NCBI GenBank assembly: GCA_963920525.1
Contig: OY986438.1
Span: 194,337,962 to 194,401,961, forward strand
Direction of reading: 5' to 3'
DNA: 64,000 nt
DNA from: Dichetophora obliterata
Taxonomy: Eukaryota > Arthropoda > Insecta > Diptera > Sciomyzidae
The notes beneath the pieces were generated by a model. It had not been told where the DNA came from. It did no database searches and saw only the letters and a program-made list of their open reading frames with translations. The position numbers were made by a program, and so were the translations under genes. The first letter of the stretch is position 1. Every line of letters starts with the position of its first letter. Below are positions 23,115 through 33,335 of this stretch, one piece after another.

Positions 23115-23692
23115 CCCACCAGGAAATGTGAGCATTCCCGGATGTTACTTGGAAACATTCCATGGAATGTAAGAAGCATTCCCCTTTGTTGCACACTCCA
23201 TTGCTTTTTTAACATAGCATGTCATTAGAGGGAAACATTCCTCCCCGCTGTGTTAAAAAGTCATGTGGAAACATTTCTCTCCGCTGTCCATAAAGTGAAT
23301 TGGAAGCAGTCCTCTCCCCTGTTTTAAGAATTAATGTGGAAACATTCCTCTCCCTTGTTATGAAAATGGATTCGGCCAGGATTCGAACCCGGGACCCCTG
23401 AGCGAGAGTCGAGCGCGCTACCACTAGACTATCGAATTCTACAATAAGTGGCTAGAAAACAATGATATTAAAATTTTCTATTGTCATTGCTTGACAATAA
23501 GTTAAAGTTTCCACATGAATTCTTAAAGAAGCGGTTTGGAAACAATATAAATACAAAACTACCCTTAAGCTTCCAAAAGAAGCGGTGGGGAAACAATATA
23601 AATACAAAACTACCCTTAAGCTTTCAAAAGATACGGTGGGGAATGTTTATTTATCACTTTAAGATGAAAGCCTTCCGATTTTTCCTGGAGGG
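23115..23692 (-). mobile_element. tRNA-carrying element X, copy 2 (inverted, TSD TT/AA)
   Basis: 578 bp in reverse orientation: starts CCCACCAGGAAATG, ends CCTGGAGGG. Flanked by TT on both sides (AA when read in the element's orientation). Head to head with copy 3, with a 78-bp spacer between. Highly similar to copy 3, and the tRNA-like segment is identical in all three copies. Confidence 0.85.
23368..23439 (-). tRNA. tRNA-Glu(CTC)-like gene inside element X2
   Basis: Reverse complement of the 72-nt tRNA-like segment of X1, identical base for base by eye, including A box, B box and the CTC anticodon loop. Same stem mismatches. Confidence 0.5.
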
Positions 23693-23770
23693 TTGTTCAA
23701 TATGTATGTAATTGTATTGCGTTTTGCATTGGAAACCAACAACAAAAATACTGTTATTTCTGAATATGAG

Positions 23771-24348
23771 CCCTCCAGGAAAAATCGGAAGGCTTTCATC
23801 ATAAAGTGATAAATAAACATTCCCCACCGTATCTTTTGAAAGCTTAAGGGTAGTTTTGTATTTATATTGTTTCCCCACCGCTTCTTTTGGAAGCTTAAGG
23901 GTAGTTTTGTATTTATATTGTTTCCAAACCGCTTCTTTAAGAATGCATGTGGAAACTTTTATTTATTGTCAAGCAATGACAATAGCAAATATTAATATCA
24001 TTGTTTTCTAGCCACTTATTGTAGAATTCGATAGTCTAGTGGTAGCGCGCTCGACTCTCGCTCAGGGGTCCCGGGTTCGAATCCTGGCCGAATCCATTTT
24101 CATAACAAGGGAGAGGAATGTTTCCACATTAATTCTTAAAACAGGGGAGAGGACTGCTTCCAATTCACTTTATGGACAGCGGAGAGAAATGTTTCCACAT
24201 GACTTTTTAACACAGCGGGGAGGAATGTTTCCCTCTAATGACATGCTATGTTAAAAAAGCAATGGAGTGTGCAACAAAGGGGAATGCTTCTTACATTCCA
24301 TAGAATGTTTCCTGGTAACATCCGGGAATGCTCACATTTCCTGGTGGG
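23771..24348 (+). mobile_element. tRNA-carrying element X, copy 3 (TSD AG)
   Basis: 578 bp, ends CCCTCCAGGAAAAATCGG and CATTTCCTGGTGGG, flanked by AG on both sides. Same internal layout as copies 1 and 2. It lies just upstream of the Transib transposase start, in its 5' leader. Confidence 0.85.
24024..24095 (+). tRNA. tRNA-Glu(CTC)-like gene inside element X3
   Basis: Same 72-nt sequence as in X1. Open frames crossing it are only readings through the tRNA-like segment and are not treated as genes. Confidence 0.5.
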
Positions 24349-24460
24349 AGTAAATGTGAAAAGTAAAGCAAAAAACAAGAACGTGCACTTAGAGAAGCAA
24401 ATAATAAGCATTCAGTTGTGAAATTAAATTAAAGAAATAATAATATTAAATAATTAGAAA

Positions 24461-26609
24461 ATGGATCAAAGAAAAATAACATTTTCGAACTCTGAGGTGT
24501 TTGAAATGAGGATAGCCGCTTCTAAAAATGAACGTTCTCATAAATTATGTTCAACAATATTTGATAAAATAAATATTTCTGACGCTGATGATAAAGAAAA
24601 GAAAAAAGTTAGAAACAAAATTTCTGCGCTTTGTTCAAATATTAATAAATGTGGGTTGCAGCAGGTACTTGTAAGGAGAGGTGAGAAAAGCTTATCTAAA
24701 TATGTTTATCAGCTTCAAACGGATCAACTTTTTTAGATTTTTGAAAAAGAATGATTCATGGCTTCAAAAGGTTACTGTTGTGGAATTTTATTGCGGCAAA
24801 AGCTCTAATGTTGATATGTTGGATGAACAACCGTCGACATCTAAACGTGGAAGACCTATCAAAACTTTTGATGCCTGTGAGGATCGTGCAAAGCGATACA
24901 AAGTGCGAGATTTGCTAGAGTCACGCTCTGATTCAGAATTGTGCTACGCAGCGCAAATGTCAAAGCGGACAAGTGGTTTTCGTGCAGTGGCAAACATAAT
25001 TCAAAGTGTTTCTGAGAAGCCAAAAAATGCTTTGATGCTCAAAAACATCGAAAAGGGAAATTTACAACGTATGTACACTGGTGAAGAGGCTCTTGCCGTA
25101 TACATCGATGCACAACTTTCTCAAAGCAGCTATTTGATTTTGCGTAAGCAAGCGCTCGCTGCAGGACATTCTTTGTATCCTTCCAAGTATGTGTTGAGAA
25201 AAGCTTAACAGGAATGCTTTCCGCCAGAAACCTCTGTTTATGTCGACGAAACTTGTGCTTACCTCAATGTGCAAGATATTGTTCACCTTACAACAAGTAG
25301 GCTTCTAAAAGCTCAAGAATCAGTTTTAACAAGTACGAAGTTGGACTCATTAACTCTTATTTGTAAATGGGGAGGAGATGGAAGTTCTAACCACAGTAAT
25401 TATAAACAAAAGTTTAAAGCAGAAGGTTGCTCAGATTCGTCTTTATTTGTCTTATCCTTTGTACCGATACAACTACGAGCAACAGACAATCCAACCATTG
25501 TTTTATGGCAAAATTCTAGCCCTTCGTCCACCCGTCTTTGCCGACCCCTGAAATTATTGTTTGCAAAAGAAACAGAGGAAATGTCGGTCCAGGAATTTGA
25601 AGTCATACGCAATCAAATAGAAAAATTGCAGAATCTGGATTGTTTTGTATTTTCTCAAAAAGTAACAATAAAATTTGAATTTCTTTTAACAATGAATGAT
25701 GGGAAAATAGCCAACTATTTTACTAGTCACAAATCCACGCAATCTTGTTACATTTGCGGTGCTAAGCCCAGTGAAATGAATAACGTCAACATTGTCAAAG
25801 AACCTAATTCAGCATTTTATTCATATGGGCTGGCTACCCTTCATGCGTGGATAAAGACATTAGAGTGCATGCTGCATATTGCGTACCGGCTAGAATTGAA
25901 AAAGTACATGATTCGACAACCTGCAGATAAAGAGGGTGTAGCGAATCGAAAAAAAGATATTCAAATGCGTTTCAAAAATGAGATGGGCCTGATTATTGAT
26001 GGTGTAAAACCGGGATATGGCACGACAAATGATGGAAATACTGCCAGAAGGTTTTTTATAAATTATTCAAAGTGTGCTGAAATTACTGGACTAGACGAAG
26101 AAGTCATTAAAAATTTTTATATTATTTTAAGTGTCTTGTCATCAGGATTTGAAATTAATCTGCATGAGTTTCAAGGATTCATCCTAGAAACTAGAGACAA
26201 ATATTTAAAATTTTACGACTGGTACCCTATGCCTGTTAGCGTGCACAAGATATTATGCCATGCGATCGATGTTATAAAAAATTTCATTGTACCCATCGGT
26301 CAGTTATCTGAAGAAGCTCAGGAAGCTCGCAACAAGGATTGTAGGCGATACAGGTTGGCGCACACACGCAAATATTCAAGAATCAATACAAACAGAGATT
26401 TGCTTAACATGTTGTTGATAACATCAGATCCTCTGATCAATTCTTATCGACAAAAACCCTTCAAAAATTTTTCATCGCTCCCACCGGAAGTCGTTAGCTT
26501 TTTAGTTGAGCCTAGTTTTGATGCCCATAAAGATTTAAGTTTTGAGCTTGCAGGAACAAGTGAAATGGAAGAAACAGAAAATTTTAGCGAATCTGATTCT
26601 GATGAATAG
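24461..26609 (+). pseudogene. Transib transposase (RAG1-related DDE), one frameshift and one nonsense codon
   Basis: About 710 codons if read through. The N-terminal part (24461-24736) is a helical basic segment. The core carries CKWGGDGSSNHSNYKQKF (first catalytic Asp region, usually CDGSS), a C-x2-C pair in STQSCYICGA, TLHAWIKTLECMLHIAYR, GNTARRFF, and PIGQLSEEAQEARNKDCRR, which aligns with the catalytic Glu region of RAG1. A single-base shift in the T run near 24730 moves the frame, and a TAA at about 25206 interrupts it; otherwise the frame is open to the stop at 26609. The protein would cut and paste Transib DNA in the nucleus. This copy is probably inactive. Confidence 0.88.
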
Positions 26610-27163
26610 TATAGTAGAAATTTGGTTTAACTCATAAAAATATGAATCATTTATTATGAAATTGAATGGGCAGGCCTATTTTAATTTTAAGTCCTTATTT
26701 TTTGTTGACATTGAATAATAAGAATTTAATAAAGTTTTTTCAATTCTGTTTTTTCTATTGTGTTACAAAAGTTAATAAAGTTTTCTTTGATATGTTGGCT
26801 GTTCAAAAAGTTCTCGGCCGTCAAAGTTGGGGGGTCCAAACAAAAGGTGTGGTGCTGACAGGCAGGATTACTCTGATTCTTCTGAAGCAATTTAGATGAA
26901 ACCAAGTGCAATCGACGCAGAATTGTCACCGACTCGTGTGAACCTTGAAAAAAATGTTGAGATTTTTTTTGACAAAAAAAAATGCGTCCAATTAAAAAAA
27001 ATTCCCCTTAAATATGCCCTAAGGCTCTCAAGGACCTCTCGGGAGGTTTTATCGGTCCTTGATCCTGTAAAAATTTTTCATGGACTCATTTTACACCAAA
27101 TCCATCTATTTTAAATCTTAAAATAATTTTTGCCGGCTAACTTGTATGGGGTAGCCCACTGTG
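26610..27163 (+). other. Transib 3' untranslated region and right terminus
   Basis: Non-coding sequence after the transposase stop, ending in the inverted repeat CCGGCTAAC…TAGCCCACTGTG. Small open frames here have no recognisable domain. Confidence 0.6.
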
Positions 27164-28160
27164 CGTCGTGAACGACCTGGGTCCCATCCGTCGTCGACGA
27201 CGTGATGAAGTATTGTCTTGCAAGTCGTTTTGTTAATTTGTATGAAAAAGTCTTCGAGTACAGCTATGAAAGTGGATCGATCCGTCGTATAAGACGAAGT
27301 GAGTGTCTTGAAGACGGCTTCAAAGACGTATCGATCCGTTCGTCACTGGGAAGTGGTGTTCTGGAATAAAAGTGCGGCATTTTTCTTACTAGTGTATGTT
27401 CACACCAAGGTTCAAGCGCAAAATAAGGCGCAATTGATTTCTGGTTGGAATTGCATACATATACATTCTGATTGAAATAAAATAGTTTTTAGCATACGCT
27501 TAAACATAGAAAAGAATATCTACGAAGCGAAAGAGATTAATAGCTTATTTAATTAATTTTTTGTTTGTATTTCCACACCACCCTTGAGGTATACAAATGG
27601 GCGCGTTACCGATTTTTTTGGGTGTTCGGTTCCCCTGTAGGCCTATTTCACCCGAAAAAAATAAAATATTAGTATTGAATATGTAGATAAAGTAAAAACA
27701 ATATAATTCATGATGCATTTCACAACGTGTAAGCGACGTGATTTTTTGAGAGTCAAATTCACCTACACTTTGTTAATTACACTATTTAAAAATATAAAAA
27801 AATTAATAGTACAATGTAATAATAAAAAATATACTATATAAGAAATTTAACTAATTTAATAAAATTATAACTAATAATATAAGCATGCATTGAAATGAAA
27901 GAGGAATTACATAAAAGCATGCTTCATTCATTTTTATTTTAAATTCCCTTAAAAAGGATAGTTTTATGCAGTTTTTGTCTTATTGTTGGCTTTTCATTAA
28001 TTTTTTTTTGTGATATAAAAATATCTGGTTTTCAAGAATATTCCAATTAATGCTTTTATTACAATGTTGTAATGTCCGAAAGACTTAACGTGTCCCTCAA
28101 ATATATTTTTCATATAAAATTCATATATAATAACTTCACAAAAATAAAAAAATTACTTAC

Positions 28161-28349
28161 ATCTTATCATTGGCAGCATGTAAATATGGTACTGCTGATG
28201 GATATAATCTCCGATTGGTTTTATTAAAATCAATGAAATCATTTTCAAGGAAATGCTTAGAGCATACAGCAGTTCTTACTGTAACTCTATTGGGATCCAA
28301 CCCTAAGGCACGGATCCATTTATGCCTAATATCAAGCATATGTGGGAAT
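28161..28349 (-). pseudogene. THAP-domain second exon of P-type element E3
   Basis: 189-bp exon with acceptor TTCAG and donor GTAAGT, the same length as the matching exon of E2. Reads HMLDIRHKWIRALGLDPN, TAVCSKHFLENDFIDF and LYPSAVPYL: the C-x2-H half of the THAP C2CH finger and the AVP box. The exon itself is intact, but the first exon is missing and only part of the transposase tail (about 27950-28100) survives. Confidence 0.75.
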
Positions 28350-28626
28350 CTGAATATAAAATAAATAAATTCATACTAAAATATTTTCAATTTCAGAAAA
28401 TGACGCCCTAAAAATATATGCCACCACGAAAAATTAATGTACCCTTGAAAAATGAATGCGCCCCTGTGGTACGTTTTGTATTTTGACGTTTTCGATCTCG
28501 TGAAAATGGCGCGAAGTTAACTGAAATAAATAATTGCTTTTTTCTAATATCTGATTAGAAATTTGAGAAATTCTAATTGAAAAACACTTCACTGCAACCA
28601 ATCAACGAGTATATGTATATCTATAA

Positions 28627-29158
28627 TGCCGTGGTTATGCTAGCCAAACATGATTGCCGAACATTTTTTGTTGTTATTGTTTCACGTATAAAATGAAGAA
28701 ATGAACTTTTTCTCATATTCATTTTCTCGCTCTCGGACCGAACATTTTGATTGCTGATTGAAACGCCAAACATGCCGAACTTTCCAGTGTTGGCTGCAGT
28801 CATTTTGTATAATTGCATCAAAAAAGTAGGTAAAATTATTAAAAAGTGAAGTTGATTGTGTCTTAAAGTAACCCTTAACATAAACAGCTAGCTAGCATGT
28901 CAGATATATGCAAACCATTTTGTTTAAGATATTATAATAAAAATTCAGAGTAAGTAATATCAGTTCGTATATTTTAATTCGTTAATTTTAAGTACAAAAA
29001 TGCAAATTAAGGTTGTGCTTTTTTGTGTTTTGACATACTATTACATATAATGCAACTGTGCCACCAATCATAGCATAACCACCAAACAAACATTTCAGCG
29101 AAGAGAACAAATTAACAAAAATGAACACCAAACATGTTTGGCTAGCATAACCACGGCA
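28627..29158. mobile_element. PIF/Harbinger-like MITE, 26-bp TIR, TSD TAA
   Basis: Ends TGCCGTGGTTATGCTAGCCA and exact reverse complement TGGCTAGCATAACCACGGCA, extending to 26 bp. Flanked by TAA at 28624-28626 and 29159-29161. 532 bp, non-coding. The TWA-type target fits Harbinger. It is inserted in an outer copy of the repeat that forms the neighbouring palindrome. Confidence 0.8.
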
Positions 29159-29160
29159 TA

Positions 29161-29300
29161 AGAGATTTCACTCGTCGCTCGTTATTTTTTACTCGCCGAT
29201 ATTAGCCATCCATCGACAGGATAGGATATTTTGATGGGACATTTATTTTATACCCCTTCAAAAGTGCGAGTTTGTTTACATTTTGTTATATATATTTTGA
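29161..29300 (+). repeat. Partial direct copy of the palindrome arm
   Basis: About 140 bp (GAGATTTCACTCGTCGCTCG … GTGCGAGTTTGTTTACATTT) repeated almost exactly at 29413-29552. A TATATAAAGG box at about 29329 follows, which may be the core promoter of an LTR or of this repeat family. Confidence 0.7.
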
Positions 29301-29392
29301 TCAATTTGGCTGCGTCAGAGAGAATATATAAAGGAGAGCAGGCATCGAAACATTAACAGAAAGTTAACATAAATCCAACGATCCGAATATTA

Positions 29393-31772
29393 ACAACGAG
29401 TATATATCTATAAGAGATTTCACTCGTCGCTCGTTATTTTTTACTCGCCGATATTAGCCATCCATCGACAGGATAGGATATTTTGATGGGGCATTTATTT
29501 TATACCCCTTCAAAAGTGCGAGTTTGTTTACATTTCGTTATATATATTTTGATCATTTTGGCTGCGTGCACAAGGGAGCACAAAGATCGGTATTTTTTAT
29601 GTGCTTGCCTGTTTCTTCTTATTTGAATATCTGAAGAAATATTGCAAATTTTATGAATGAAAATAAAATTTTACAGCTTCTTATTTGCATGTGCATGGTT
29701 GCCGAATTTATTTTGTTTCCAGCTGGACATTTTTGTTGTAGCTATATTTTTGTTGCTGCTGCAGAGAAGGATTTTTAGATATTTCATTAGCTGAATAGAA
29801 AGACAGAATTCTGATTCGGCTAATGAAATAATTATTGGATAATAAAAAAAATGTAGCAATAAAATAGAATTGGTTTAGCAGTATTTTATTAATTTAAAGT
29901 AAAACAAGGAAATATTGTAGATTTTATGAATGAGAATAAAAATTCTATTTGATACAAATTTTACAGCTTATTTTTTATATGTATGTGTGGTTTTTTCTTC
30001 CATCTTCTTGCAGTTGCCTAATTTTGTTTGTTTCTAGCTGGCCATTTTCCTTGTAGCAATATTTTGGTTGCTACTTTGGATACACAAGCATAATTTTTAG
30101 ATACTTCATTACACCACCGGCTAGTGAAATTATTATTAGTCAGGACTTAAACAATTTTTTTTTACCAAAAATGCTTTTAATTCATAAAATAACTTCAATT
30201 AACAAAAAAAAAACACCAAATTTATCCAAAATCGGTTTAACTGTTTAAGAGGAGTTCAGTGAGAAATCCATGTACAAAAGAATTTATTGTATATAGATAT
30301 TCTCCGGCAGACGTTGTCCTGCCACCGCCTTACTGCCATATATGAATTTTCATGCTAATAGGAAAAAACATTTTATATTTGCACCATTTTGCGTATAGTT
30401 GCCGAACGTATCTATATAAACTAAATTACAAAATTTTAGTCTAATACAACCAAAACCGTCCAAAATATAGCATTTTTGTTGATTTGTAGGCAGTAAAAGA
30501 GGATGTGGCAAAATATTTTCCCTTAAACCATCTAGAACTCAAAACAAATCGAGTGCCAAAATTTGAGCTTAAGTTACTTTATACCTATCGTTTTAATATT
30601 TTAACTGTATTAAAATGTAAAACAATATAGGTATATTTACGAATTTTGTAATCAATTTTTACTAATACTTTTTACAAATTTTACAAAATTTAATACATTT
30701 TTATGCTTCTATTAAGATTTATTCCAAGATTTTTGTATATTATTTTAAGAAATTAAGAAAATATACTATAATAAATCCCCAAAAATCTACAAATGCAAAA
30801 ATTATGTAAAAAAAAATACTTATTTGTGTACAAAAATTACAAATGGCGAACTTCTCAGCAGACATTTATAAATATCGTGATTTTTTTAATTGGGGTACAA
30901 AATAGGAAAAAATATTAAAAATTACCAATTCTACTAACTGCTAGAGCCATTGGCTGTAGAATAACGTATTCAAATTTCAGCCCAATCGGCTTGGTAGATT
31001 TTTTTAAACACCTTGGCCGATCAAAAAAGCTTTGTTTCGAGAAAATCACTTTTTTAGAGACGACGATTTTAATTTGCTTGTGTATCCAAAGTAGCAACCA
31101 AAATATTGCTACAAGGAAAATGGCCAGCTAGAAACAAACAAAATTAGGCAACTGCAAGAAGATGGAAGAAAAAACCACACATACATATAAAAAATAAGCT
31201 GTAAAATTTGTATCAAATAGAATTTTTATTCTCATTCATAAAATCTACAATATTTCCTTGTTTTACTTTATATTAATAAAATACTGCTAAACCAATTCTA
31301 TTTTATTGCTACATTTTTTTTATTATCCAATAATTATTTCATTAGCCGAATCAGAATTCTGTCTTTCTATTCAGCTAATGAAATATCTAAAAATCCTTCT
31401 CTGCAGCAGCAACAAAAATATAGCTACAACAAAAATGTCCAGCTGGAAACAAAATAAATTCGGCAACCATGCACATGCAAATAAGAAGCTGTAAAATTTT
31501 ATTTTCATTCATAAAATTTGCAATATTTCTTCAGATATTCAAATAAGAAGAAACAGGCAAGCACATAAAAAATACCGATCTTTTTGCTCCCTTGTGCACG
31601 CAGCCAAAATGATCAAAATAAATATAACAAAATGTAAACAAACTCGCACTTTTGAAGGGGTATAAAATAAATGTCCCATCAAAATATCCTATCCTGTCGA
31701 TGGATGGCTAATATCGGCGAGTAAAAAATAACGAGCGACGAGTGAAATCTCTTATAGATATATACTCGTTGT
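29393..31772. repeat. 698-bp inverted repeat (arms 29393-30090 and 31075-31772)
   Basis: Both arms are exactly 698 bp long and nearly identical; the 62-codon open frames they contain translate identically. They are separated by 984 bp of AT-rich, non-coding loop (30091-31074). Outer ends read ACAACGAGTATATATCTATA, inner ends GCTACTTTGGATACACAAGC. At least one substitution separates the arms (GGAGCACAAAG against GGAGCAAAAAG). The loop contains GGCAGACGTTGTCCTGCC and another repeat block (about 30436-30520). No protein gene is supported. Confidence 0.85.
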
Positions 31773-32504
31773 AGATATATACTCGTTGTCTCTAACTAGT
31801 TCGAATCTTTTTTCAATAATGCTTTGAGACTGTGGAATGCGTTGCCGCGTGGTTTAAGGGATATAACAAGGGTAGAAACTTTCAGGCAATCGGTTCTCTC
31901 TCATTTTTCTGCTACCTAATTTCTGTTTTCCTTCCTTTTATTTTATATTCTTTATCTTTATCTTATAAAATAAGTTCAAAATTATTTTATGTACAAAATA
32001 ATGTGTTAATTTATTTGTTTGCTATATATCATATTATGCCTGTTTTGCATCCTATTAAATTAAATATTTTTCTTAGTACATAAGCATCACAAAGCCTTGC
32101 TCCAATTTAGGTTGTTGTTATCTAGCATCTAAGCATCCATCATACTGTAAAAGAACTTAGTTCTTATTTGTATTAATTTTCTCTATAATAATAATCGTTA
32201 CGTACAGTGCAAAATTATGAGATGGTCTCGACTTTGTGCTATAACTTCGTTAATAATTTAAATTTTGGTCTGAAATTTGTACAGTTTCCTCTATTAATAA
32301 TGTTAATGTATTATTTCCATTGTATTTAATTTTATACATCTGTTACAAAATTGACAGTTCCTTCAAATTGAAAAACACGAGAACCTGTTTATTGCAGAAA
32401 CATCGGAAGTCCACTACAATTTTTTTTTGGTTTTTCTCCTTCCATTATACAAAAGTTTTAAAAATTTTAAGATTAAGTTAATTGGTTTTTATGATCTATT
32501 GAAT
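31773..32504. other. No gene seen
   Basis: AT-rich sequence. A short frame at 31832-32083 is hydrophobic and has no recognisable domain. Confidence 0.45.
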
Positions 32505-32859
32505 AATTACATGAATTAAGATTGTGAGCTTTAGATCAAGTGAGTTTTCAAGAAGGCAACAACAACAACAACAACTCTGTATAGAGTCAATCACTTAGCT
32601 GACTAGACAGTCTGTTTCGGAAATCGCTACATACTCCTCATCAGTAGTCTTTGAGTGATTAAGCTGTGATCAACTCACTGTTTAAACTAGCATATGAATG
32701 TGTAGATCCTCTAATTCATTCTTATGAATTGTATGGCTGCTAATCATATGATACTTTCTAGTCAGCTAAGTGATTGACTCTATACAGAGTTGTTGTTGTT
32801 GTTGTTGCCTTCTTGAAAACTCACTTGATCTAAAGCTCACAATCTTAATTCATGTAATT
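32505..32859. repeat. 103-bp palindromic arms (foldback MITE)
   Basis: Arms 32505-32607 and 32757-32859 are reverse complements over 103 bp, including an AAC trinucleotide run (GGCAACAACAACAACAAC) and GAGTCAATCACTTAGCTGAC. Loop 149 bp. Non-coding. Confidence 0.85.
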
Positions 32860-33032
32860 TTAAGATTATTCAATATATCATAACTTAACGTTGAATCACA
32901 TCCCAGAAAGTCTCGAAACAAAAAATATTAGTGTATTTATGAATACAGATTATTTATTGATTCCTGGCTAATTCAATGTGAGTAATTCATGTTGATTCTG
33001 AAATAAATAACTCAATTATAATAAAAATTTTT

Positions 33033-33200
33033 TGACCCAGCGGCGGTCAACGCAGAAGAGGACGACCGCATCTTCGTTGGAAAGACCACGTAGAGGACAA
33101 CCTGACGAAGCTTGGAATTTCCAACTGGCGCCAGCAATCGAAAGATAGAAATGGCTGGCGCAAATTCTTAGATGAGGCCAAGACCGACATACGGTTGTAG
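33033..33200 (+). pseudogene. 3' end of a non-LTR retrotransposon ORF2 (5'-truncated)
   Basis: The plus-strand reading RRRGRPHLRWKDHVEDNL, TKLGISNWRQQSKDRNGW, RKFLDEAKTDIRL-stop is the C-terminal signature of RTE/CR1-like ORF2 proteins (RGRPxxRWxDxVExDLxxLG…WRxxAxDRxxWRxxxxEAKxxxGL). A short AACTAAGTAAGTGAGTAG tail follows. Upstream ORF2 is absent, typical of 5' truncation at insertion. Confidence 0.75.
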
Positions 33201-33335
33201 CGCCAACTAAGTAAGTGAGTAGTAAAAATCATAAAAAAAAATTTAAATACTCTTAACTTATAGCAAATTGTTCATATGCAAAAGCATATACTTATTCGCA
33301 AAAACGATTTTCATTCTTTGAAATACAGTTTAAAT

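Larger units (their letters stand above)
19924..27163 (+). mobile_element. Transib element, full length, TSD CGTCG
   Basis: Left end CACAGTGAGCTA and right end reversed CACAGTGGGCTA, with TAGCCGGxAAAAAT shared just inside both. Flanked by an exact 5-bp duplication CGTCG (19919-19923 and 27164-27168). CACWRTG termini and a 5-bp CG-rich duplication are diagnostic of Transib, the DNA-transposon group from which RAG1 is thought to derive. The element holds a transposase pseudogene (24461-26609), a P element (20619-23057) and two tRNA-bearing X elements (23115-24348). Its own DNA is about 3.6 kb. Confidence 0.9.
18189..27350. mobile_element. Element Y: CCCAGTGRCGAA termini, 2-bp TSD AA
   Basis: Left end CCCAGTGGCGAAAG, right end reversed CCCAGTGACGAACG; both are followed by GTCTTTGAAG/CTTTGAAGCC motifs. 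It interrupts the P terminus ATAAGGAA/GTGGTG, giving AA on both sides. The intact termini of E1 and E2 show the empty site, so the duplication is AA. Its own DNA (18189-19923 and 27164-27350) contains foldback repeats and a CG-rich minisatellite but no transposase. Superfamily unknown; it shares CCC...GGG ends and a 2-bp duplication with element X. Confidence 0.5.
18167..28600 (-). mobile_element. P-superfamily element E3 (outermost level of the nest, 5' end lost)
   Basis: The left 22 bases (18167-18188) match the P-type termini of E1 and E2 (…AGAAATAA…ATAAGGAA). The element resumes at 27353 with GTGGTGT…AAGTGCGGCATTTTT, then shares CACCACCCTTGAGGTATACA, GGTGTTCGGTTCCCC and AGGCCTATTTCACCCG with E1 and E2. 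A THAP exon is at 28349-28161. Between 18189 and 27350 lies element Y and everything nested in it. The region near 28450-28600 corresponds to the promoter-proximal intron of E2; beyond it the first exon and 5' terminus are missing. Confidence 0.6.

Noticed and set aside
23209..23424. Open frame of 71 codons (and its identical twin at 24039-24254)
   Set aside because: It reads straight through the tRNA-like segment and the GGAATGTTTCC subrepeats of element X. The two frames are identical only because the elements are.
27169..27350. Reading the CG-rich repeat as a CRISPR-like array
   Set aside because: Units are contiguous minisatellite copies without unique spacers, in a eukaryotic context.
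18189..27350. Element Y as a hAT beginning CAGTGGCG
   Set aside because: The CAGTG start is hAT-like, but the 8 bases flanking it (AAGGAACC and GGAAGTGG) do not match, whereas CCC...GGG ends with an AA duplication exactly restore the P terminus.
29671..29859. 62-codon open frame duplicated at 31306-31494
   Set aside because: Identity is explained by the 698-bp palindrome. Composition is ordinary for AT-rich DNA and no domain is recognisable.
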